DNA of 64,000 nucleotides from Zelopaecilomyces penicillatus. Taxonomy: Eukaryota; Ascomycota; Sordariomycetes; Hypocreales; Pseudodiploosporaceae. Positions 12,401 through 22,413 of the stretch are shown here, one piece after another. The stretch is taken from the NCBI GenBank assembly GCA_005765155.1, contig VCCP01000002.1, positions 3,162,001 through 3,226,000 on the forward strand. The letters run 5' to 3'. The translations under genes were made by a program, and so were the position numbers. The notes beneath the pieces were generated by a model. The model ran no database searches, was not told the origin of the DNA, and saw only the letters and a list, made by a program, of their open reading frames with translations. Within the stretch, counting starts at the first letter, position 1. Each line of letters opens with the position of its first letter.

Positions 12401-13729
12401 CACCCGTCCCCACAGACCCGTAATGCCAGCAAGCCCGTAACCGCGGCCCCCCGTCTGGTTGTCCGCCACGTCGATATAGGACAAGTGTTGCTGGGCTCTT
12501 GCCCTGGCTCGCTTAGTGTATCGCACCTGTGATCTGAGCCTCTGATCGCCCCTTGGGAGTCCAAGTTCTGGGACGCCTGTCCACATACGGACTCTGCTAC
12601 ATTGCAAACTACCTTGGCTTGGGAGGAGGCAAAAAAAAAGCCTACGTTACCTAGCTTGTTGCCCCTCCTCTGAAGCGCTCTGTCCATTTGTCCCCTTTTC
12701 TCCCCGACGGCAGACCTACCGTTGAACTGGTAGTCCCATGGCGGCAGCTTCATTTCCTCTGCCCTATGTACCGTACACAGACCTTGGATTTGCCCGCCCA
12801 TTCGGCTTTGCTCTCCGGATCCCTTCTGCGAAAGAGTCTTCGTGCTCACGCCAAATTGCCATGTGGATATCCATGCGTGGGAAGTCTTCCACCCCTCCCA
12901 CACCACCAGGTGCGTAGTTGCATCATGGGCTCAAAGGCAACGGCTCGCTCGGCCGGACTCTGTTTCTACATCAGGCAGCACCAAGAACATGGCATAAAGA
13001 TCTTCAAATTATCCATCCCTCGGCGCCAGCGATGGGCTGTGAACATGTCTGTGTAAATGGCAAGTCCTGGAAATCACCACAGGGAAACATCTAATGTGCT
13101 CTTGTCTGCTTAAGCATAAAGTACATTCCCAGAAGGCACTGGCATACGCGCTAACTTGTTTCCTCTACGATTTGTCCTCGGCATCAGCGACGTAATACAT
13201 CCCTGGCCATTAATCCATCCAAGACTCTCTTAGCTTTCCGCAGTCCGGGGGGGGTATTTTAAAAATGGACCAGAGGGCCACTAGTTATAAACCTCAGATC
13301 TGATGCTACAGGCTCAACCGTTGAATGACAACAACAAGGATAACGGGGCATAACTATACATTGCTCCCTCTACCCGCTCTTAACTGGCCATAATTAGTCC
13401 TTGCATCTTCTCGAATCATTCCAAGATAAGTCACGCAAACACGACATATCTCTCTCGCCAAGTCACTTATACTTCTTTTCCTTGTTTCCATTCTTCGATA
13501 CGACCACCAAACCCAACCCCTGCAACATTTAAACTATACTGTCGACTCAACTATCAGCCATCGACCACTAAGAAGATCGTTCCAGCCAACGAGAACCCGC
13601 AGACCTCCTCGTATGCGCATTAACGACACATACTAAATAGCCGCCTTTGCTGGGTTTGGTTTTCTAATCTATACATACTTACAAACACGCCGCCCATCTC
13701 AACCTGACTTTGGTTATCGACAACAATAA
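6483..13729. other. Long gene-poor intergenic region with repeats
   Basis: About 7.2 kb between PRP8 and the Myb gene in which I see no convincing protein. Open frames are short, of biased composition and not conserved-looking. Visible structure: a G-rich tract at about 8313-8341, an imperfect 11-base minisatellite at 9951-10060, a CAGCACC/CA-rich stretch near 9411-9436, and CT-rich DNA near 11622-11650. The last 300 bases are CT- and CA-rich with no ATG from about 13440 to 13610, which resembles the long untranslated leader often found before fungal regulator genes. A long leader, regulatory DNA or noncoding transcripts for the downstream regulator would fit, but that is inference. Confidence 0.5.
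9951..10060. repeat. Imperfect 11-bp minisatellite
   Basis: Successive units of about 11 bases follow a CGGCCCCTGTA-like consensus (for example at 9972, 9983, 9994, 10005). They drift through CCAGCCTTGTA, TCGGCCCTGTA and TGGACCTTGTA to TGCCCTGTA near 10055. A related unit, CCGCCCCTGTT, sits just upstream at about 9951. The core CCTGT recurs about eight to nine times. It is noncoding, with no flanking gene within 2 kb. Confidence 0.65.
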
Positions 13730-13801
13730 GAACCACCTGCAAAAAACGATTGCCGTCCCCCCCCCGCGCACAACTGCCGTCCTCGCCGGAGGCATCTTCC
13801 A

Positions 13802-15176
13802 GTGTATCATATTCAGCGTCGTTCTGCGACGCTGCCCCACGAGGGCCCCTCCGTTCCAATTTCTTCCATTCAGTGTCAGGTTTCCGCTCAGAGCAGATCG
13901 CTCTGGCGGGACCCATGCGAAAAAAGCACGCTGGCGGGCAACTATCGAGGCGCGAGCTACCACGTGGACTATTCAGGCCAAGAGAGCGAGGCCGAACCGA
14001 GTCATCTCCAGAGTTCATACGGCTCGCCTTCTATCAGTCAGCACCATCATCAAAACAGCCATCACCAGCAACATCCACCCTCTTCTCACCGTCCAGGGCT
14101 CCCTGCTATTGGAACTGGGCCTCATGGCCAACACACCGCAATAGGCCAGCATCACACTCACCACATGATGATGGAGCAGTCTCCTCTCAGCCATCATCGT
14201 ATGGATCAATCTCCTCTCAGCCATCACCGGATGGACTCAGCACAATATGGCGGCCATGGTTCAATAATGACGCCCATGTACCAGCATCCCCATGCCCCTC
14301 ACAACCACTCTCCCAGTACAAGGCATCGTCCGGACGAGCTGGATCTTTCAGTGACGGGAATGGAACTAGACCATCCAGGTCTTGAAGGCATGCATCAAGC
14401 TTCAATGGGAGCTGCCTATGGACACGCAGCGGCAGCGAATGTTGCCGCTGGCCAACACCGTCCAACGCACCACCACCACCACCTACCGGATATGGGGCTG
14501 TCTTCGAAGATGGTGCTTCGGGAGGAGATCGGGGAAGGTGCACCGAGTATGGTGGGGAAAGAAGGGATGCCGCCTCCAGCACCACGACCTAAGGGCCCGA
14601 AGCTCAAATTCACACCCGAGGACGACCAGCTCTTGATTGATCTCAAAGAGCAGAAGAACTTGACTTGGAAGCAGATTGCCGACTTCTTCCCTGGGCGGTC
14701 ATCAGGTACATTGCAGGTGCGCTATTGCACGAAATTAAAGGCAAAGACGACGCAGTGGACAGAAGAAATGGTAAGTTATAAGCATCTCACCCTTACACCG
14801 AAACCACCGCGGTGTGCGTGAACCATTGTATAAGAGCCATGGGCCATTGTTTGTAGCGCGCTCGCCGTGTTTTCAGACCCATGTTCTTTCCGACAGCAGA
14901 ATTGATTGAATAGCCAATGTTCATTTACGAGAACCTACCAGAATTAACAGTATTTTGTTGCAGGATCACAAACTTCGCAACGCGTTGCAAAACTACGACA
15001 ACGAAAAGTGGCGTATTGTGGCGCACAAGGTCGGCGGCGGCTTTACACCGGCTGCGTGTCGCGACCGAGCTTGGGAGCTGATGGGCGACGACCCCGAAGA
15101 GCTCTATCATTCGCTCTCCGCGACCGAAGTGTCCCCTGAGGCCGGCGACCAGAGCTACACACAACAATTACAGTAA
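13802..15176 (+). CDS. Myb/SANT DNA-binding regulator, two repeats
   Basis: Two exons: up to 14770, then 14964-15176, joined in phase 0 across a GTAAGT..GCAG intron of 193 bases. The spliced product ends in two adjacent Myb/SANT repeats. The first (about 14605-14760) has a spaced Trp and aromatic pattern. The second lies wholly in exon 2 and contains WRIVAHKVGGGF. The long N-terminal half is rich in His, Ser and Pro, as in many fungal transcription factors, with a tandem QSPLSHHRMD duplication at about 14176-14235. The start is unresolved: the frame is open from 13730 and clearly coding by about 13950, but the first in-frame ATG is at 14165. Position 13802 is a GTG directly after a TTCCAG acceptor-like site, so an upstream exon may supply the start. 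Target genes are unknown. A sequence-specific nuclear DNA-binding role is inferred from the domains. Confidence 0.8.
14176..14235 (+). repeat. 30-bp in-frame tandem duplication
   Basis: Two adjacent 30-base units within the Myb gene, each encoding QSPLSHHRMD with only a few silent differences between copies. They lie in the low-complexity His/Ser-rich region and probably reflect slippage or local duplication. Confidence 0.8.
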
Positions 15177-15797
15177 TAGCGCGGCGGGCATTGCACGGTG
15201 TGCGATGAAGGTCCGTCGGAAATTACAATGGGGGAGTTTCTTTCTTTTTTTTTTATCCTTATTTTAGTGTCTTTTCCAAGGGAGCATTTGTACGAAAACC
15301 ACGGGGTGCAGGACAACACTGCTGCCAACAACATTCAGTCACACTGGCCGGCCATTTCCGAAACCGCCGCCCATGATCACTAAAAAAAGATGAGATTTGC
15401 ACAATGAGGGTTACGAATGGGTCTGCTTTAGTTTGAACAGGCGTGGGCATGGGCATGGGCATGGGCGGGTTTACAGAAATCTACTACAACAAATACAATA
15501 TTTATCAATATCTGGTCGATTTCGCTCCGGGTGGTTACCTTCTTGTTTCTTTAATAATCGTGTCTAAGTACAGAATACTGTATACTCATTTTTTCATAAA
15601 GCAAAACCTTTGCTACAGCAAGGTCTTCGGTCCTAGATGAGCCGCTTCCCTCAACACCGTACACACCTATCTGGGCATCTCCGCACGGCGAAATGTCGAG
15701 ATGGGTTACATTTACACCTCCACAGCTCTTACCACCACGAGACAAGACAGCATTGAATATTTAAGCCCTAGTACGGGAAGATTGGTTCAGTCTTGAC

Positions 15798-15872
15798 GGA
15801 CCCCCACGACCTTTACCGCACACGCCACAGCGGTCTTGAGACCGTGGGGTAGAGGGGTGAAATTAGGGGTCG
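15798..15872. repeat. Nested inverted repeats (potential stem-loops)
   Basis: CCCCACG at 15802-15808 is complementary to CGTGGGG at 15843-15849. Inside it, CGGTCT at 15831-15836 can pair with AGACCG at 15839-15844, flanked by CCA and TGG. The first two pairings share bases 15843-15844, so they are partly alternative structures. GGGGTC near 15867 could pair with GACCCC near 15799. The block lies about 620 bases beyond the Myb stop codon. Confidence 0.5.
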
Positions 15873-18189
15873 TCCTAAAAGGAGGAGAAGGCGAGAATAT
15901 CGAACAGGCCCTTTCCGCGAGCATCTTAGCTACTGCCTCTATTTGTAGGTATACGCAGATTATCAACTAGGTACCCAGTCACAACAGCAACTTCCGGACC
16001 GATAGCAGAGAGTCTCTGCGGGCGAATTTGGGGGTTGTGTCTAACGCAAAAATGACATGATGAGGGAGGCTTTAGCCTCACTTGGGGCTAGCTGGGAAAG
16101 GCCTCATGGGGATCCCGGCGGGTTGGTCGAACCCTTGCTTTAAGGTTGCACGACAGCCAGTTTGACAGGGCACTACCAGCAGAACAATGTTACTGAGGGC
16201 ATTGTTGAGTGTATACGAATATCACGGACTATGCGACTTGTTTTCTAGAAATGGGTGGTATTACTGAGCATTCTTTTACATTCAGCTCCATGCCACTTTT
16301 TCTTTTGGTCGACACAGACTAAACTAACCACGATATGCATGGGCTAAGGTAAGAGAGCACAGCAGCAGACAAGCAACAAGGGGGAGCAGACAAAGCCAAG
16401 CACACAATGTGTAGGCGCAGCCCAATGGTATGTGCAGGCTGTCAATCGCCACGGGTACGAGGTTTCAACGACAACGAATGCTTGATTGACAGCCCCGCCC
16501 CATGCGTTCTTTGCATACTCGATAAGACTACCTAGCTACTAGTCATAGTTTTTGTTACATCCATCGACGTCTGGTCTGGTGATGTGCCTGTGGCAGGACC
16601 ACACCCAGCCGAGCTACCGGCAGAAGTGTGGTGGCAATTCAGCCAATGGCACAACGGACGTGATACCTACTAGGCTGCGGATCGGACGACTAGTCATTTA
16701 TTTGTTTCTTTTTCATGCATCGCCTTGAACACCAAAAGGGGGAATCATCTAGAAGGGGGTAGGGGGGTGGGGAAGGCAAGGATGGACGGGATATGAAGGG
16801 TTGGGAATGGACAGACTAACAAAAAGAAAAGAAAAGATGGAAATAAAGACTGGGAGGTTTGGATGGCCCTGGCTCGTAGGGCTGGATGACATGGTATCAA
16901 CTGATGGATTAATGAATTGATACTACGGTACAGGTAGAGAGTAGGTATTCAAGTAAGAACACTAAGTAATACACTGCTACTCTCTACTAGACGGTATGGA
17001 TTGATACGTACAAACGTACTACGTACTCCGTAACCTACCTTGGTTTCCTCAGCCCCATTAGCTCAAGATAGGAAAATCACTACGAAGTGGCATGGGAGAA
17101 GGAGAGGGAGTTGCGTTCTTCAGTTTCAGGTTGAGACAAAACGTCGGATGAAGACTGACAGGCCCACGGATCGGGAGACCGACAGGGAGGGGTGGCGGTG
17201 CATTTAGGAGCCAGCCGGTGGCTGGGGCGGGCCGTGTATATTTTTGTGCATTAAGCATTGGGGGGCATGAACTATATCGCGATATGATGGGTTCATGGAG
17301 ACAGATGTTTTCCTTTTTTTTTTTTTTTTGGTCTCTGGGATTCTCTGATATTATCTAGGTGAGTATTCCACGGTACCTACCTAGCGTAGTACTTTAGCAT
17401 CTTTTTCAGCAGTTGCTTTTCTTCTTTACGATAGGAACTGCACAGTGTTATGTCGGGTAACACGCATGTGAGAGAAATGCCGCCGGTACGTGCCGACTCT
17501 AGTGGACTTTTTTGACCTTGTCAGGCTTGGATTAGCTACCCACTACCTACTACCTACACAAGGGTTGCCCTGTATTTTACAGGCAAGTTAGGACAAGTCA
17601 AGGCAGGTGTTAATCAGGTATTAGGCTCTGTAGGTGTAAAAAGCCTGGGAGGGTTCTTTATTTGCTTCGGGATACCTTAACGATTGGCGAGACTCACGTC
17701 AGCCAAGCGCTGTCACTAAAATCTAGAACAGGGAGTTGAGGCTATATTTACCACCTGCAGCCCTGGGGAGGCTTTACAAAGCCCTGACGAACCACTAGAT
17801 GATAATTGTGGACTGCAGATTGTGAGACTAGGTTGAATTAATTATGTGCAGATCAAGACGTGCAGCAGTTTTGCCCTTGCTGACATTTACCATTACCCAT
17901 TACACTTACTCTTTGCATTTAACTACACCACCACTCCAAATGGATCCGTTATGGTCTGGTTACCCAAAAATGATAAAAAACGGCATTAGCTGCTGCACGC
18001 GCGTACAGTACACACACACACACACACGCCTTTGGCGTCCGACCACAACTGACTGAACTGACGAATGCGCTCGCCCGCAGCGCCAATCAGGGTAGCATTC
18101 CCAATCATTAGCTGGGGAAGAACGACGAATTGGGTGTGGGTTTTCCATTAGGCTTTTTCTTCGTTGGGCTGCTTGGGGATCCTTTTTTT

Positions 18190-18209
18190 GGGGGGGGGGG
18201 GGGGGGGGG
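18190..18209. repeat. Poly-G run, 20 bases
   Basis: Twenty consecutive G on the plus strand, preceded by seven T. Such runs are prone to slippage, so the exact length may be unreliable. Confidence 0.8.
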
Positions 18210-18683
18210 TAGTCACGGAAGTTTTGGGTAAGCTAGGGGGGTGGGGTGGTGTAAGAAGAGCAAGAGAGTGAGTGTGAGGCTACAGAACTACGGGATGTTG
18301 GCCCGCCCGAAGACGGAGTACGCACGGAGGATGGAGTAGGGGGTTTGGCATCCGAAAACAATTCGAGGCTGCCGGGAGTTTGGACGGCCTGAAACAAAAG
18401 CCAAGATGCAAGCAGGTATCAATTGCAATATGTATGTAAGTTTTGACGCGCCCCCTAAGAGAGCACAGCGAACGCCCATCACATCTGCGATGCCTGTCAT
18501 TCGTTTTGAACCATACTGTAAATGGGGGCCTTCTCGGGGAGGAAGCCTAATAACCCCCCCCCCCCCCTTCACTTCCCTTCCTATCCCTTCCTCCCGGTTG
18601 AGCTGCCCCCACATTCCCGAACGACCTAATATAAATCTAAACAAAAAACTGGGCTATCTATCTATCTCTCTCCCCCCCGGTAC

Positions 18684-18816
<133 letters not shown>

Positions 18817-19518
18817 CCAGGATGACATTAACATGTAACGTGTGTGTAGTGTAGTGTAGGCAGGTATTATTAGAGTTCACCATGAAACTAAAAGTAGGGA
18901 GTTAGTTAGCCGGGCCACTGCCGTTCAATGATCAAGTTCGCCGGCGGCGCTACTAACTAACTCTCTGGGTAGCTGACTCGTGGCGAGCGGGCCGCAGTTT
19001 TTTATTATGTTCTGGTTCCGAAACGAAAAGGGAAAAGACGTGGGAAAGTGGAAAACAAGGGCTATTTCCCGACTCAAGATCGGATTGCAGGACCCCCTCC
19101 CCGCTAATTACTCTAAATATGTATATCGTTAGTCTAGAGGGGGGGGGGAAAGCAAATCATCATATAACGTCGGATGTTTTCCCGGCGTTTTTACACATCG
19201 GCCATTGATGTACGACTAGGGTTATTCCCACCAACGACGGGGAGGCCCTTTCTCCACCTTCACTTTCCTGCTATCTTCATTTGGAGATCCAACATCATTT
19301 TTAGCATTCTCCCCCCTTGCTTCCCCTCCTCTCCTGTCCATCCCTGCGATTCTTGGCACCTCTGACAGCCTGTGACTGTGATGGGCGAGCCTGGGCATGG
19401 TGGTGTGGTGGCGTAGGTGTTTTGGTTTCTTGGTATTAGTGTTGTCGTTGGGGACTTGACATAGTATGGAGTTGGCGTTGATTATGTTTTTGGTCATTGC
19501 GTTTCTAGTCATAGAACA

Positions 19519-21096
19519 TTATATCATAGGTGTATGTATCACTTTCCCTGTATGAAATGCCTTGCCTAGCTGGACTTCGTCCATGATAGCGCCACTCTCT
19601 ACTAGGTCGATCAGTGTCTTGTGGTTGGGCACCTCCAGACCGTTTGGGAGGCCGTGGCTAAGGAAGGAGGCGGTATCCACCAACCATCCGTTGAAGTCTC
19701 GAATCTCGGTCTGCTTGCCGGCACGGACGTCCTGCAGCATGGAGCTGGTGTTGTCCTTTACGACTTGGCCAAGCCGGTACAGCATCGACCTGAGCTCAGG
19801 GTGAGAGAAGCGCGTATTGAGCTGTTGCCGGAGACGGTCTAGACGGTGGATGCCGGCAGCCCCGGGAGTTTCATCTGAACCACACGTGCTGCCACCGCTA
19901 CCACTGCCGACTGCCAAGATTTCTGTGCTGCTAGGATGCTCTATCAGGGCTTGTAGGACTGCGCTCGACTCTGCTAGTAGTTTGTCAATAACTTGGCCGA
20001 TGGGGCCGTCTTCATTCTCAAACAGCTTGCCGTTCTTGCAACGTAGCACGGCCGTCAGGGGATTGATGGTAGAGTTGACGACAAGCTTCTGCAGCTGCAG
20101 GACCCAGAGATCCGCCGACGATACGGCCTTGGCGTTGAGGAGAGTCGCGCCTGCAATGGTGTTGGTAAGATGGCTCACGCTGCTGGTGCTGGTGCTGGTG
20201 TCGGCCTTGTTGCTGGTACTGGTGGACTCCTCCGCGCAATTCAATACACCCCGCTGATTAACAAGCACGGGGCCGATGGCGGTATCTGCGGGAGAGGCAT
20301 GGAGACTCTTAAACGGCCCTTGGGAGATGACCCCATGGTTGTTGACGCCTGCCAAGATGCTGGGCCAGTTGCCGTCTGGATACCTGTGGGCCAGATAGGT
20401 CTGGCCATGAGGCGGCCAGAGCTTGGACATGCCATTCTGGAGAAAGACGACCGTGCTGCCGCTGTCAAGGTAGCCACGCATCCGATCGGCCTCAGGCATT
20501 GCAGATGACGACTTTGTCGCAATGATGAGGCTGTGCAGCTTGCTGCCGCCGGCAACTTCTCGCACCTCACCATGTTCGGGGGGAGTCTCCGTCCACCATT
20601 CAATATCAAAGTTCTTGGCCTTTTTCAGTACCCCAAGCCTCGTGATCTCGATGCCGTCGCTCTCCATCCACTGGGATAGGAGCTCCTTTCTGTGAACCAC
20701 AAGGGTAATGGGGGGTGGTTGAGAAGGCGCCTGGTGCTCGTGTCTGGAGAGGTAGCTTGCATACAGGCGACCAAGGTTCCCGACACCCAAGATGAAGATT
20801 CGGCGATCCAAGTCGTCTCCATACGGCCTTGGCGAAGAGCTCGAGGAGTTGGTACCTCCAGAATGAGTATTGAGGTTCGAAGGGGTCCAGGCGTACAGCT
20901 TGGGAGCTGGGCGATTGTCATCAAGCAGAGCCTTGAGCCATGGAGGGCGAGATGACGCTGTTGACGAGTAGTTAGCCATGCCTAGCTGCACAATAGACTG
21001 TTGCTGTGGATATTGTTGCCTATGTCGTTGCCTAGATATCTGAGCTTGTAGGACTGATGTCCGGACACGGATATTCTTCGCTATGGCCAATGCCAT
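19519..21096 (-). CDS. 2-dehydropantoate 2-reductase-like (PanE/ApbA family)
   Basis: Single-exon gene of 525 residues. The frame opens two codons earlier at a GTG, but the first ATG is at 21096. An NADPH-binding Rossmann motif, GVGNLG, lies at about residues 104-109. The C-terminal ketopantoate reductase helical domain follows, with the NSTINPLTAVL block (about 20010-20080) and RDFNGWLVD (about 19660-19690). The family reduces ketopantoate to pantoate for pantothenate and CoA synthesis, or similar 2-keto acids. The first 60 residues are rich in Arg, Gln and Ser with no acidic residues until Asp59, so mitochondrial import is likely. At 525 residues it is longer than bacterial PanE (about 300) because of this leader and Ser/Thr-rich insertions at about 20160-20235 and 19860-19910. 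Exact substrate is not settled; several paralogues of this family exist in fungi. Confidence 0.88.
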   Translation of the reverse strand: MALAIAKNIRVRTSVLQAQISRQRHRQQYPQQQSIVQLGMANYSSTASSRPPWLKALLDDNRPAPKLYAWTPSNLNTHSGGTNSSSSSPRPYGDDLDRRIFILGVGNLGRLYASYLSRHEHQAPSQPPPITLVVHRKELLSQWMESDGIEITRLGVLKKAKNFDIEWWTETPPEHGEVREVAGGSKLHSLIIATKSSSAMPEADRMRGYLDSGSTVVFLQNGMSKLWPPHGQTYLAHRYPDGNWPSILAGVNNHGVISQGPFKSLHASPADTAIGPVLVNQRGVLNCAEESTSTSNKADTSTSTSSVSHLTNTIAGATLLNAKAVSSADLWVLQLQKLVVNSTINPLTAVLRCKNGKLFENEDGPIGQVIDKLLAESSAVLQALIEHPSSTEILAVGSGSGGSTCGSDETPGAAGIHRLDRLRQQLNTRFSHPELRSMLYRLGQVVKDNTSSMLQDVRAGKQTEIRDFNGWLVDTASFLSHGLPNGLEVPNHKTLIDLVESGAIMDEVQLGKAFHTGKVIHTPMI

Positions 21097-22413
21097 GCCC
21101 ACAATCTCGACAACTAGGGTCTTGGGGAATGTTTCTTTTTTTTTTTCACGCTCTTTTTCTGGGCGATTTTTGATCTGAAAACCTCAATTCATCCAGTACA
21201 AGTAAAATTCACACACAATGAGTAAATATACAAACTCCCACAGCACACAGACTGAGTCTCGCGAGGATACTCGTGCGTAAGCTGTCGGGTTTGGCGCAGG
21301 GAGAGGCAAGGCTTCCTTGGTAGCTCTCTACCCGGCACGATCGAAACGGGATTCTCACGGTGGTTTTGTAGCCCAATTGCAAACTGATGGACCTTCAGTT
21401 TACTTGAGATAAGCCGCGCCCCAGAATTGAAGCTTAAATCGTTTGGGTTGTCAAAGAAAGGCAGGACAAAGGCATAGTAACCCCTACCGATACCTGATAT
21501 AATTGGCTATCGCAAAGTTGATAGAACAAGAAGATAGGGTTGTGATTATTCATTCATAGAATGCACTGTAAAAACAGTTTTGAATATTTGTTTCACCGCA
21601 AGCACGTCTCTAATATAGTGAAGTAGTGAAACGAATTATGGGAAGATGGGATGCTTTGCTGATTGAAAGATCAAATTAAGTAGTCTTAGTCGTAGTATTA
21701 GTGTTCCCAAGTCTCAATTGATTACCTGATCAGTACCTCGTGTGTATGACCTCTGATGATTATGTTGGCTGCGGTTGAGAGAGAGAGCGTGACTACGCAC
21801 GTGACCCTTGCAGCACTGTTCTAACTTGAGGATAGAGATCCTCCTTGCAGCCGCTGCCTGGTGAAAAATTGAGATGACAGGCCAATCAGGAGAGCGTGCC
21901 TTTGCCCACCCCTGCGCTGCCTGGAAATGCACGCCTCATCAGCCGTTTTGAGGCTTTGAAGCTGTTGCATCGCTCGGCGAGAAGAGTCATCGGGCAACGG
22001 CTAAGAATCACCACCTCTTTTCATGATATCTGATTTATTACGACGCCGAGGTTCCCATGCGGGGTGTGATCAGTCAACTCTGAGCATCAGTCCACCTCTT
22101 TGGTATCTTCAGCTGTCAACGAATTCACACTCGACACATCTGACATGCTGCTAGGCTAAGCTTACCCACTGTGAGGGTAGAGAGAACAAATCCATAAATC
22201 TCTGCGGCTTTGCTGAAAGAAAAAGAGACATAATTTCTACAGAAAATCAGGCGACATAATAGGGATGCCACATTTTTGATACTGGCGATTTTTGCCGCCA
22301 TTTATGAAACAGTCATCTCGCGGCCGTGAACAATCCTTGCGTCATTGACTTTCACCTCACTTCATCATTCGTATTCTGCCTACTACGTAAGGTCTCCACA
22401 AAGAGCCGTTATC
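21097..22413. other. Divergent upstream region, reductase / rad26
   Basis: About 1.3 kb shared upstream DNA of two divergent genes. There is a poly-T stretch near 21136-21147 and otherwise unremarkable AT-moderate sequence. No gene or RNA was recognised. The frame reading into rad26 from 22345 starts at TTG, so it is better treated as leader. Confidence 0.5.

Noticed and set aside
16120..16150. Minus-strand GGGTTCGACC as a tRNA B box
   Set aside because: The surrounding sequence does not form a T-arm with a seven-base loop and there is no A box at suitable distance.
22345..22413. N-terminal extension of Rad26
   Set aside because: It begins with TTG and reads leader-like sequence; the ATG at 22414 is in good context.
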